Origin: Balneolales bacterium
GTDB lineage: Bacteria > Bacteroidota > Rhodothermia > Balneolales > Natronogracilivirgulaceae
Reading direction: 5' to 3'
DNA: 7,912 bases
Assembly: GCA_007133875.1 (NCBI GenBank)
Contig: SLLW01000139.1
Span: forward strand, 1-7,912
The notes beneath the pieces were generated by a model. That model was given only the letters and a program-made list of their open reading frames with translations. It was not told where the DNA came from and did no database searches. The position numbers were made by a program, and so were the translations under genes. The first letter of the stretch is position 1. Every line of letters begins with the position of its first letter. Below are positions 1 to 7,552 of this stretch, piece after piece.

Positions 1-1
1 T

Positions 2-568
2 ATCTCCCATCTCTTTACCGCTGAGAAAATGATGCGCACCCAGTTTATCGGGGTCCTTTCGGCTTTTGGTGGAGTTGCCCTTATCATGGGCGGCGGAGAT
101 GATGGGTTCACACTGGCCTCGGAAACGCTGGCCGGCGATCTGATCATCGTATCCGCTGCCCTTGTTTTTGCCATTTACACCCTGCTCTCCCGCTCGATGC
201 TGGAGAAATACACGCCTCTGACCCTCGCTACCTCGGTCATGACTATCGGCGGTTCCATGCTCATACTCACAGCCATACCATCACTCACCCGGCTCGATTT
301 CGGGTCCATTTCTCTCATATCCTATGGCGGAGCAGCTTATAGCGGCCTCTTTGCCATCGGACTGGCCTATCTCATCTGGAACTTTGGAATCAAGAATGTG
401 GGAGCGGTACGTACCAGTACATACCAAAATCTCGTTCCTGTACTTGGGATACTGTTCGGGCTCATTTTTCTGGGTGAAAAACTACACTTTTTACAGTATC
501 TTGGATGCTTGGTAACGATTGGAGGAATCATGTTATCCCGCTATAAAACGGGACAGCGCCATTCGTAA
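2..568 (+). CDS. EamA/DMT-family transporter, C-terminal part (5' end outside window)
   Basis: Inner-membrane permease of the drug/metabolite transporter superfamily; the substrate cannot be told from sequence. The frame is open to the left edge: before the first internal ATG (29) it reads ISHLFTAEK, which fits the end of the first EamA repeat, so ATG 29 is very unlikely to be the true start. 188 residues are visible, about two thirds of a typical ~300-residue member. The rest is one EamA repeat: hydrophobic helices, the stretch AGDLIIVSAALVFAIYTLLSR, a small-residue helix around SYGGAAYSGLFAIGLAYLIW, then YQNLVPVLGILFG and FLGEKL. NLVP followed by a helix and LGE is a characteristic EamA pattern. 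It ends in a short basic tail at TAA 566-568. The next gene lies 68 bases away on the same strand, but the function looks unrelated, so it is probably a neighbour rather than a member of the polysaccharide cluster. Family call is firm; substrate unknown. Confidence 0.88.
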   Translation: MSHLFTAEKMMRTQFIGVLSAFGGVALIMGGGDDGFTLASETLAGDLIIVSAALVFAIYTLLSRSMLEKYTPLTLATSVMTIGGSMLILTAIPSLTRLDFGSISLISYGGAAYSGLFAIGLAYLIWNFGIKNVGAVRTSTYQNLVPVLGILFGLIFLGEKLHFLQYLGCLVTIGGIMLSRYKTGQRHS

Positions 569-636
569 CACATCCGGACTTTTCTGAATCACAGACAACC
601 CATTTCTTTTCTCCCACCTTTAATATTCACGCAGTC
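569..636. other. 68-base spacer before the polysaccharide cluster
   Basis: This gap separates the transporter from the export gene and is the only sizeable gap upstream of the plus-strand cluster, so a promoter for the cluster would be expected here. The stretch is pyrimidine-rich, with TTTAATATTC about 15-25 bases before the ATG at 637, which could be a -10/-7 type element. I see no matching upstream TTG box at proper spacing, no Shine-Dalgarno sequence and no clear hairpin terminator for the transporter. Promoter location is therefore only a guess. Confidence 0.3.
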
Positions 637-2376
637 ATGTTATTTGGAACACAACGGGCAGTTCTCCTGACAATCATTCTGCTTTTGTTCAATATTACAG
701 CCCCGCCGCTTATCGCACAGGAAACCCAGCAGATTCAGCGTCCATCCATGGGTTTACAGTTGGGTGAGAGCGTGGAACAGGGCTTGTTTATCGATAATTT
801 GGGGCTCCGGTTATCACTTGAGAAGTTTTACGAAGGGTTTCTTGATATGGAAACCTACAGACTGGGTACCGGTGACCTGCTCGGGATTTCACTGGAAGGC
901 AATGTAAGCGGATCCCTTCGCGGAATTCGCGTAAACAGCCAGGGAACCATCATGCTCCCGGAAGTGGGCATCATTCATGTCAGGGATTTGTTGCTTGAAG
1001 AAGCCGAAGAAGTGATCAACAGCAGGGTCCGGGAGAAGTTGCTGGAAACCCGGGCAAGTGTCTACCTGGAGCACCCCCGGTCTGTCAAAATTCATCTGGC
1101 CGGAAGTGTTCCCCATACCGGCCCCCATCTGGTACTGGCGCAAACCCGACTTGATCAGGCTATCTTCAACGCATTTTTCCAGTCTCCGCACGGCAATTTC
1201 AATACCCCGCAATTAATTATGGCGAACAAGTTTCCTGCCGAGTTTATTGAGGAAAACCGGTTTGCACTTCGAAACATCACCATCAACCGGGAAGATGGCA
1301 GTGAAATCAAAGGGGACCTCATCCGGTATCTGAAAACCGGTGACCAGAGTGCCAACCCGATGGTTGAGGATGGGGATGCCATCGTCATCAACCGGTTCTA
1401 CGATTACACGCCAAGGGTATCGGTTTCCGGTGCGGTCAACCGCCCGCTTGAGCTGGAGTACCGGGATGACGATACCATTGAACGTCTGATCCGGATGGCC
1501 GGTGGAACCACCTACGATGGTGTCGAGTCTGAAGTACGTGTTGCGCGACTAACCGATGGGGGCTTACGGGAGACCATACTTGAAGATTCAGCCGCCATCG
1601 CCGAATTCGCCCTGCAGCCCAATGACCGGGTAATTGTTCCGTTTGACCGTGCGAAGCGGGGCACACACAATGTACAGGTGTACGGTGAAGCGCAGATCAC
1701 CGGGAGATTTCCAATAAGTGATGGGGAAACGTCCCTCTATGAGATGATGCAGCTGACCGGCGGCCTTTCCGACAAAGCGCTGCCCCAGGCGGCCTACCTG
1801 ATACGGTCACAACCCGGCAAAACGGAGTACGGCATTCAACCGGCATTTGATCCCGAATTTCTGGTCCGCACATCCGATCAGTTTCAGCAGGGGTTTGAGT
1901 ATCTGGAACTGGAATCACAGCTCATCAGTAACCGGGTATATGTCGATCTGCTCGATGATGAACAGTTGAAATCCGTCATGTTGTTTGACGGAGACCGTCT
2001 CCATATCCCGAAAAACGAAGGCACCATTTTTGTCTTCGGTCAGGTCAACAATCCGGGGTATTACAATTTTGATGCTTCCATGGATTACGACGACTATATC
2101 GAAAAAGCCGGAGATTTTGCACTCTCTGCGGATGAAGAACGAATTTTTGTCATCAAATCCGGTACCAACTCGTGGTTTCGTCCCGATAATGCCCGAATCG
2201 AACCGGGTGATCTCGTATTCGTTGACCGCGTTCCGTTTGATGAGCTTCAGGCAGCACGAAATTACGACCTGCAGAAAAGATCCCAGCGTAACAGCAATAT
2301 CCAGCTGATTATGACCGGACTTACAACCATTACCAGTATCATAACTGCCTATATAGCAGTTTCCAGAAACCGATAA
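637..2376 (+). CDS. SLBB-domain polysaccharide export protein (Wza-like)
   Basis: Periplasmic/outer-membrane component that conducts a capsule or exopolysaccharide out of the cell. Of 579 residues, 1-27 form a signal peptide (hydrophobic core LLTIILLLF, probable cleavage after LIA before QET). No cysteine sits at a lipobox position, unlike classical Wza lipoproteins. A Poly_export domain lies at about 73-158, opening with YRLGTGDLLGI. About four SLBB-type beta-grasp units follow, each starting with a V-x-G-x-V/A-like strand and ending in a (D/N)-(G/D)-D/R-hydrophobic strand: roughly 150-252 (ends DGDAIVI), 268-335 (ends NDRVIVP), 346-458 (ends DGDRLHIP) and 464-530 (ends PGDLVFVD). A hydrophobic segment at about 556-575 near the C-terminus could be the membrane-spanning helix seen in Wza. 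It is longer than classical Wza (~380 residues), as is common for multi-SLBB proteins in Bacteroidota-like groups. The start is the only ATG giving a complete signal peptide. The Wzz-like partner follows 33 bases downstream. Confidence 0.93.
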   Translation: MLFGTQRAVLLTIILLLFNITAPPLIAQETQQIQRPSMGLQLGESVEQGLFIDNLGLRLSLEKFYEGFLDMETYRLGTGDLLGISLEGNVSGSLRGIRVNSQGTIMLPEVGIIHVRDLLLEEAEEVINSRVREKLLETRASVYLEHPRSVKIHLAGSVPHTGPHLVLAQTRLDQAIFNAFFQSPHGNFNTPQLIMANKFPAEFIEENRFALRNITINREDGSEIKGDLIRYLKTGDQSANPMVEDGDAIVINRFYDYTPRVSVSGAVNRPLELEYRDDDTIERLIRMAGGTTYDGVESEVRVARLTDGGLRETILEDSAAIAEFALQPNDRVIVPFDRAKRGTHNVQVYGEAQITGRFPISDGETSLYEMMQLTGGLSDKALPQAAYLIRSQPGKTEYGIQPAFDPEFLVRTSDQFQQGFEYLELESQLISNRVYVDLLDDEQLKSVMLFDGDRLHIPKNEGTIFVFGQVNNPGYYNFDASMDYDDYIEKAGDFALSADEERIFVIKSGTNSWFRPDNARIEPGDLVFVDRVPFDELQAARNYDLQKRSQRNSNIQLIMTGLTTITSIITAYIAVSRNR

Positions 2377-2409
2377 TACAAGGTCCATCCGCTTACTTCA
2401 CAAATAACA

Positions 2410-3657
2410 ATGAGTAAAGAATCGCAACAAGAGACCAACCTCCTGGATGTCCTGATCGTCCTTGCCAAACACAAGTTTTTCATTTTCAAGCTGGTATTTG
2501 CAATCACCCTGATTGCTCTGATTATCAGCCTCATTTGGCCGCACACGTATAAATCCTCCAGCACCTTTATCCCTTCAACGCAGCAACAAACCCTGGCCGG
2601 CGGCATTTCCGGTATTCTGGGTGGCGCCATGCAGATGCCGATGGATTTTCCGGAGGTTAACCCCGAGGTACTGCTGAACATCCTGAACGGCCGTGAACTG
2701 CGGGAGCAGGTGATCAACGAGTTCAATTTTCAGGAAATTTACCGGTCGGACATTATGGAGGAGCTCCTGACCAAGCTCGACAGTGATTTTGAGGTAGTTG
2801 AAAACCGGGAAGGCGGGTTCGGATTCAATCCGATATTTTCTGTGCAACTTGCATTTTACAGCAAGGAACCCGACCTCAGTTATGAGGTAAATCGGTATAT
2901 CCTCGATCTGCTGGACCAGAAAGTGCGAAGAATTAATGCCGAAAGCTCTGATGAACTTCTCCATATTCTGGAAGAACGATATGAACGGAGCCTGAGGGAG
3001 TTGAAAATGGCCGAAGATACGCTTCAGGCTTTCCAGGAGAAATACGGAATTTTGGAGATTGAGGATCAGGCCCTTCAGACTATTCAGTTGCTGGGTGAAT
3101 TAAAAACCTCCAGTATTGAAAACGAGATCCGGATCTCCGTACTCAGGGAAGTTGTAAGTGAGGATAATGCCGAACTCCGGAACCTGGTCCGTTCCAAAGA
3201 GGAGTATGACCGTCAGTTTGAGCGGATGCTGCAGAAAAGCGACCGGGAGTCGGTGGATCTGGCGGATCAGGCCGGACGCCACCCGCTGCTTGACCTGCCC
3301 GAGCTGGGAATGACCTACCTTCGCCTCTTCCGGGAGGTGGAAATTCAATCCATGGTTCTGGAAGCGGTCTATCCGCAATACGAAAGTCAGAAAATGGTGG
3401 TCGAATCCTCCCGTCGCGGAATACAGATTATCGACCCGCCGGTGATTCCCACCTACAAAGACAGTCCGAAACGTGCTTTTATCGTTTTGGGTGGCATGTT
3501 TTTCAGCATCTTTCTTGCGTTGGTAATCGTCTTCTTCCGGGAGAAAATTGAAAAAGGCCGCGAATCTGATTCCGAGGAGTACCGGAAAATGCAGCAACTG
3601 GCTGAACATCTGAGGTTTCGCAGAGGCAAATCCGCCGGCGCCTCATCCGACTCGTAA
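2410..3657 (+). CDS. Wzz-like chain-length determinant (polysaccharide co-polymerase)
   Basis: Inner-membrane co-polymerase that sets polymer chain length and links polymerase to the outer-membrane exporter. 415 residues: short cytosolic N-terminus (NLLDVLIVLAKHK), first membrane helix about 24-43, Wzz N-terminal domain at about 44-130 (YKSSSTFIPS, then a Gly/Met-rich loop, then NPEVLLNILNGRELREQVI), and a long charged coiled-coil region at about 174-285. The proline-rich signature IDPPVIPTYKDSPKR (351-365) comes just before the second membrane helix (about 357-376), the classic Wzz arrangement. The ~39-residue cytosolic tail is highly charged and has no Walker A/B motifs or tyrosine cluster, so there is no fused BY-kinase domain. 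The leader before ATG 2410 is A-rich (CAAATAACA) with no Shine-Dalgarno sequence. It sits between exporter and polymerase genes, matching a Wzx/Wzy-dependent system. Family is secure; the polymer is unknown. Confidence 0.92.
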   Translation: MSKESQQETNLLDVLIVLAKHKFFIFKLVFAITLIALIISLIWPHTYKSSSTFIPSTQQQTLAGGISGILGGAMQMPMDFPEVNPEVLLNILNGRELREQVINEFNFQEIYRSDIMEELLTKLDSDFEVVENREGGFGFNPIFSVQLAFYSKEPDLSYEVNRYILDLLDQKVRRINAESSDELLHILEERYERSLRELKMAEDTLQAFQEKYGILEIEDQALQTIQLLGELKTSSIENEIRISVLREVVSEDNAELRNLVRSKEEYDRQFERMLQKSDRESVDLADQAGRHPLLDLPELGMTYLRLFREVEIQSMVLEAVYPQYESQKMVVESSRRGIQIIDPPVIPTYKDSPKRAFIVLGGMFFSIFLALVIVFFREKIEKGRESDSEEYRKMQQLAEHLRFRRGKSAGASSDS

Positions 3658-3681
3658 CAGGGAGTGACCTTGCGTGAGGCT

Positions 3682-5133
3682 ATGACCAGTAAATGGGATC
3701 TGTTTTCGACACAGAACCTGCTCCTTGGAGCCGGCATACTGATTTATCTGGCGGCCTTCGGGGTAGTCTGGGTACTGGGGTTCATCTATGCCGTTCCGCT
3801 GCTGGTAATCCTTCCGGCCATCGGCTATTACCTCTTTCAGTCACTGCTCAAGCCGGTCCTGCTGCTTATTCCCATGTTTGCCGCCACCTATCTGGGTGAC
3901 GTGGCATCGGTCATTCCGGAAGGGACCATACCGCTGACCCTTTTCCAGATATTCCTGCTGCTTACGATCACCGCCTTTTTTCTGAATTACCTGATCTGTG
4001 ACACAAACCGGTTCCGGACCCTGGGTGTCGAACTGGAGCTGCTCCTGCTATTTACCCTGATCAGCTTCTCCATTATGTACAGCCCCAACCGTGGCGATGC
4101 GCTGCTTACATTCACCCGAATGATCTTTCTGGTGTTCATGCTCTATCTGATCATCAATATTCTTAAAGATCGTGTCCATTTTTTCTGGATATTCGGACTG
4201 ATGACCGTCCTTGCTTTTATTTTGGGAGTCCTTTCCATCCGATCGGCACTGCTTGACCCGCTTACTGCCGCGCTGAATATCCAGGCCGGTGGTACCAGAA
4301 TCATCGGCCGGGGAGCCATCACCATCAGGGATCCCAATGTTTTTGCCACCCTCTTTTTTGTCCCGATAGCGGTTACTACTTCCATCTTTCTCTCCGAACT
4401 CCGCTATAAATGGCGCATACCGGCGTTGCTGACCACACTGGGCCTGCTTGCCGGACTCGCATCAACCTATTCCAGGAGCGCCTGGATCGCCACGGCGTTC
4501 ATGCTTCTGATGCTGGTCATCTATTACCGCCAGTATAAAATGATGATCATCACCTTTTTGCTGGTCATGGTGGTCATCATGTCCATCCCGGAGCTTCGTA
4601 ACCTCACTTTGAACATCGTGGACCGGCTTCTCAATATATTTGCAGGATCCGAAGATGACTCATCGCGAATCAGGATCCTGCTGGGTATGGCCGCAATCAA
4701 CATGTTTTTCGATTCCTGGATGATGGGGATCGGTTTCCGCGGATTCCCAGAGTATTTCACCAATTACTTCAATTTGCAAGAGTCGATCGGAGTCTATGAA
4801 CCGCATAACATCATCTACGAAGTGCTCGCCGAACTGGGAATCATCGGTTTCGGACTGGTTCTGCTATTCATGTTTGCTATCTATAAGAAGGCATCACAAA
4901 ACTTCCGGATGTCCGGTACGGAGCATGACCGCATCATCGCCGCAACCCTGATCGCATCATTAACGGCATTCGTGATTTTCTACCAGTTTTACGGAGGCGC
5001 TTTTGTAAGCACCAATATGTGGGCAGTGATCGGGCTGATTCTCGCCCATGGGTATTATCTGAAAACCACACAGAATCGTTTACCGAAAACCGGACCTGCA
5101 CCGCCGCAACTTCCTGCGGCTACCGACCGATAA
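3682..5133 (+). CDS. O-antigen polymerase/ligase-like membrane protein (Wzy/WaaL family)
   Basis: Polytopic inner-membrane protein that either polymerises lipid-linked repeat units (Wzy) or transfers polymer to an acceptor (WaaL-type). 483 residues from ATG 3682, with about 11-13 hydrophobic helices. O-antigen ligase/Wzy_C features (this numbering): RDPNVFA (216-222) after the GRGA loop, TYSRSAW (262-268) at a helix start, a periplasmic loop with SSRIR (327-331), GIGFRGF (349-355) and EPHNIIYEVLAELGIIG (373-389). The Arg and His in these loops are the kind of residues implicated in catalysis in WaaL/Wzy enzymes. Polymerase and ligase cannot be separated by motif alone, but the position directly after wzz and the exporter favours a polymerase. 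Start choice: the frame is also open from GTG 3664 (489 residues) and TTG 3670, neither with a well-spaced ribosome site; ATG 3682 leaves 24 bases after the previous stop. The tail is Pro-rich. Confidence 0.88.
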   Translation: MTSKWDLFSTQNLLLGAGILIYLAAFGVVWVLGFIYAVPLLVILPAIGYYLFQSLLKPVLLLIPMFAATYLGDVASVIPEGTIPLTLFQIFLLLTITAFFLNYLICDTNRFRTLGVELELLLLFTLISFSIMYSPNRGDALLTFTRMIFLVFMLYLIINILKDRVHFFWIFGLMTVLAFILGVLSIRSALLDPLTAALNIQAGGTRIIGRGAITIRDPNVFATLFFVPIAVTTSIFLSELRYKWRIPALLTTLGLLAGLASTYSRSAWIATAFMLLMLVIYYRQYKMMIITFLLVMVVIMSIPELRNLTLNIVDRLLNIFAGSEDDSSRIRILLGMAAINMFFDSWMMGIGFRGFPEYFTNYFNLQESIGVYEPHNIIYEVLAELGIIGFGLVLLFMFAIYKKASQNFRMSGTEHDRIIAATLIASLTAFVIFYQFYGGAFVSTNMWAVIGLILAHGYYLKTTQNRLPKTGPAPPQLPAATDR

Positions 5134-5158
5134 CGCCGGGAAATCCGCCGATTTTTCC

Positions 5159-6307
5159 ATGAAAACAGCTGTCGTCTCTCATCTCTATCCAAACCGCCGG
5201 TATCCGGCTAACGGAACCTTTGTGCGGGACCTTTTCCTTCAACTGAATCGCAGAATCCAAACGGACATGCTGGTTCCTACCGTGCGATCCCTTCCGTTTA
5301 CCAGCCGTTGGAGAGCAGCACACGAACCCTTCCTGGAGGAGGATGAAGCCCAGCGACTGCGCTACCTCTCCATCCCGCGCCGCCATCTGCCGCAGCTCAT
5401 CCGTCATAACCTCTCGGCAGCTGTAACCGCACACCTGGACGACCATTCGTACGATCTCATCCACGTCAACTGGCTCTATCCGGACGGACTCTCGATTCCC
5501 GCGATCAAACGCCGCAACATCCCCGTCGTTTTGACCATCCACGGAAGCGACTGGTACAAAACACGCGGCCGGGCATCCCTGCGAAAGGTGCTCCACACAT
5601 CCCTTCAGCAGGCCGATAACATTCTCACCGTCGGTAATACCCTCAAAAACGACATCCTGAGCACCTATCCGGAGCTCCGGGAAAAAACCCATGTCATCCA
5701 CAATGCCGTAGATTTTTCGGTTTTCCGGATACCGGATTCTCGAGAGCAAGCCCTCGCGGCCCTCGGGTGGGAACCGGATAGACGCCATCTGCTATGCGTG
5801 GCCAATATCAATCCGGAGAAGGGGGTGGATGTGCTGCTCGATGCCTTTCAACACATCACAAACCGGAACACCATCCTGCATATCATCGGCAATAATCCGG
5901 GTGATTCCTACGCTCAATCGGTCATTGCCAAAATTGCACAGCAGCAGCAGGTAATCTTGCATCCCCCGGTCACCCACGAGGAGATTGCCACATACTACCA
6001 GGCATGTGATATGCTGGTGCTCCCGAGCCGCAAAGAGGGTTTTGGCCTCTCACTGGCGGAGGCCATTGCTTGCGGAAAACCGGTGGTATCGACAAAAAGC
6101 GGCGGGCCGGAAGACATCGTGACTTCCGCGAACGGGTACCTGGTGGATGTAGAAGCTCCGGAACAGCTGGCCGGCCGTATTGAAATGATACTCTCCGGGG
6201 AGTTTCCTCACGGGCCGGATGAGATCCGCCAAAGTATCCGGGACCGGTTCCGATCCGATATCATCATTGGGGATATCATCAAATACTATGAGTCCCTGTT
6301 GACGTGA
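5159..6307 (+). CDS. Family 4 glycosyltransferase (GT-B fold)
   Basis: Cytoplasmic retaining glycosyltransferase that transfers a sugar from a nucleotide donor to a growing lipid-linked oligosaccharide; donor and acceptor unknown. 382 residues, normal for GT4. The N-terminal acceptor domain (about 1-185) has SHLYPN followed by PANGTFVRDL (16-25), HVNWLYPDG (102-110) and TIHGSDW (126-132), where His128 lies in the usual GT4 active-site position. The linker HNAVDFSVF (181-189) leads into the C-terminal Glycos_transf_1 domain (about 195-365) with VANINPEKGVDVLLDAF (214-230). The diagnostic EX7E motif is E293-GFGLSLA-E301, followed by CGKPVVSTKSGGPEDIV (305-321), the nucleotide-sugar binding loop. 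There is no signal peptide or membrane helix. It is last in the plus-strand cluster, 25 bases after the polymerase gene, with only a weak purine run (GGGAAA) far upstream of the ATG. It ends at TGA 6305-6307, convergent with the GT2 gene. Confidence 0.93.
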   Translation: MKTAVVSHLYPNRRYPANGTFVRDLFLQLNRRIQTDMLVPTVRSLPFTSRWRAAHEPFLEEDEAQRLRYLSIPRRHLPQLIRHNLSAAVTAHLDDHSYDLIHVNWLYPDGLSIPAIKRRNIPVVLTIHGSDWYKTRGRASLRKVLHTSLQQADNILTVGNTLKNDILSTYPELREKTHVIHNAVDFSVFRIPDSREQALAALGWEPDRRHLLCVANINPEKGVDVLLDAFQHITNRNTILHIIGNNPGDSYAQSVIAKIAQQQQVILHPPVTHEEIATYYQACDMLVLPSRKEGFGLSLAEAIACGKPVVSTKSGGPEDIVTSANGYLVDVEAPEQLAGRIEMILSGEFPHGPDEIRQSIRDRFRSDIIIGDIIKYYESLLT

Positions 6308-6326
6308 TGATAAAAGTGGCCACCGG

Positions 6327-7385
6327 TTACCAGCTCTTTTTCCCTGCCAGAAACCGCAGGATTTGCCATCCATACCCCAGAAAATGGGCCAGATTAATCG
6401 TCACAATAACAAAAAAAGTGCCGAACACCTGTTTCAGCCAGCCCGGTGCCTGACCGGGAGGGCCACGCCAGATTTCTGAGTTGATCCGTTTTCTGTTTTT
6501 CGTGACGGTCTGTATGACGGTTGTGAAGACGATCAACAGAATGGCTGCAGCCAATCCGGCAGAAAAGAGAACGTGGCCGGAGAGAAGGAGGGTAATCAGA
6601 ATGATCAGCAGTGTAAAAATGGTCAGGAAGGGTGTACTTCCGCGAAACGACATGGCTGCAGAGTGGCGGAAAACAGTGAGGCACCGCCCCTTCCCATACC
6701 GTACATACTGTTTGAACAGGGAGAGGAAATCGCCTCTGGGGTAGTACCAAACCCGGATATCGGGGCTGATATAAACGGCATTCCGCTGCTCTTTTTCGAG
6801 CCGGATATTGAGCTCGGCATCTTCGTTGGTCACATTATCGACCAGATATCCTTTGAGTCGTTTCAGGACGTCGGTACGATAACAGCCGAGAAACACCGTG
6901 TCGGCAAATCCGGTGTACTCCTTGTCACGGTATCTGGCTCCGCCGCTGCCGAATATATTATCAACGGCGTTTGCGATATACGCCTGGACGTTGTTCCGGG
7001 CTACAAATCGCTGCGGGCCGCCGACATTCAAAGCACCGGATTCATGGTGTGCCTGTACCGAAGCTTCCACGTAATCAGCGGCATACTCGCAATGGGCATC
7101 CGCCCGCAGAAAAAGCTCGCCTTTTGCCTGCGCTATCAATCTGTTGAGGCCGGCAGACTGAATCTTATCAGGATTATCCACCAATTTGACCCGGGGATCC
7201 GCCTCAGAAATCCGTCGGACAATTGCTGCGGTCCTGTCCGTGCTCCGGCCGTCGGCAATCAGGATTTCAATGATATTCGGATAGGCTGACTGTTGGAAAA
7301 TTTTTATCGTGTCTTCAATGAATGCCTCTTCATTGAACGCAGGAATAGCTATGGTTACATTCGGCAAGTTACTATCAGACATCAT
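6327..7385 (-). CDS. Family 2 glycosyltransferase, ExoA-like, with C-terminal membrane helices
   Basis: Inverting GT-A glycosyltransferase that probably adds a sugar to a lipid-linked intermediate at the inner membrane. 352 residues from ATG 7385. Motifs (this numbering): VTIAIPAFNEE (10-20) opens the Rossmann-like fold, ADGRSTD (44-50) binds the nucleotide, RADAH (94-98) is the metal-binding DxD-type site, NED (187-189) is the likely catalytic acid region, and QYVRYGKGR (226-234) is the counterpart of the QxxRW-type acceptor motif. GGPQRF (122-127) and the overall order resemble the succinoglycan ExoA group. Hydrophobic segments at about 252-270, 271-290 and 321-338 anchor the C-terminus. 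Starts: TTG 7391 and ATG 7382 are also in frame; two adjacent ATGs at 7385 and 7382 make 7385 the natural choice. There is no Shine-Dalgarno sequence. The stop is 19 bases from the convergent GT4 stop. The sugar and linkage cannot be predicted. Confidence 0.92.
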   Translation of the reverse strand: MMSDSNLPNVTIAIPAFNEEAFIEDTIKIFQQSAYPNIIEILIADGRSTDRTAAIVRRISEADPRVKLVDNPDKIQSAGLNRLIAQAKGELFLRADAHCEYAADYVEASVQAHHESGALNVGGPQRFVARNNVQAYIANAVDNIFGSGGARYRDKEYTGFADTVFLGCYRTDVLKRLKGYLVDNVTNEDAELNIRLEKEQRNAVYISPDIRVWYYPRGDFLSLFKQYVRYGKGRCLTVFRHSAAMSFRGSTPFLTIFTLLIILITLLLSGHVLFSAGLAAAILLIVFTTVIQTVTKNRKRINSEIWRGPPGQAPGWLKQVFGTFFVIVTINLAHFLGYGWQILRFLAGKKSW

Positions 7386-7552
7386 GTACAATATTCACAA
7401 ATTTCCCGTGGCCTCCCGGCGAATCTTAAAGCTGTAATGCATCAGGTTTCACCGACAATATAAGGAACAACCGTTTCTTTCCCTTATGGATTACGAACTT
7501 CCGGCAGATATCGTCCCGACGTTGCCACAATGACTTACACATCGAAATCCCC
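7386..7552. other. 167-base gap between the two minus-strand genes
   Basis: This is the longest non-coding stretch in the window under the preferred gene model. It could hold a promoter for the GT2 gene. On the minus strand there is a near match to the Bacteroidota -7 box (GAAATTTG against TAnnTTTG) about 20 bases before the GT2 start, but no TTG at the expected distance upstream, so I do not call a promoter. One minus-strand frame stays open through most of the gap, from inside the upstream gene to a TAA at 7426-7428. No convincing hairpin or repeat was seen. Confidence 0.3.

Noticed and set aside
29..568. Transporter gene read as starting at ATG 29
   Set aside because: The frame is open and protein-like to the window edge, and the 179-residue product would contain only one EamA repeat plus a fragment.
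1915..2388. 157-codon minus-strand frame over the 3' end of the exporter gene
   Set aside because: It is a shadow of the SLBB-coding frame; no domain or start signal supports it.
3100..3609. 169-codon minus-strand frame antisense to the wzz-like gene
   Set aside because: The plus frame has the complete Wzz architecture, while this frame has no family features.
5120..5788. 222-codon open frame on the minus strand, antisense to the start of the GT4 gene
   Set aside because: The opposite strand carries unmistakable GT4 motifs; the antisense product has low-complexity, unfamily-like sequence and no context.
6312..6341. Possible bidirectional terminator between the convergent genes (AAAAGTGG ... 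CCA, CTTTTT)
   Set aside because: The stem is interrupted by an unpaired GCT, with only three strong pairs next to A-T pairs, and most of it lies in the GT2 3' end. GTGGCCAC and ACCGGT here are loopless palindromes, too weak to call.
6573..7289. 238-codon open frame on the plus strand, antisense to the GT2 gene
   Set aside because: It lies wholly inside a gene with clear GT2 motifs, shows no recognisable domain, and long antisense frames are common in sequence of this composition.
7392..7412. Bacteroidota-type -7 promoter box before the GT2 gene (GAAATTTG on the minus strand)
   Set aside because: It is one mismatch from TAnnTTTG, but no TTG -33 element is found at the usual distance, so it is not distinguishable from chance.
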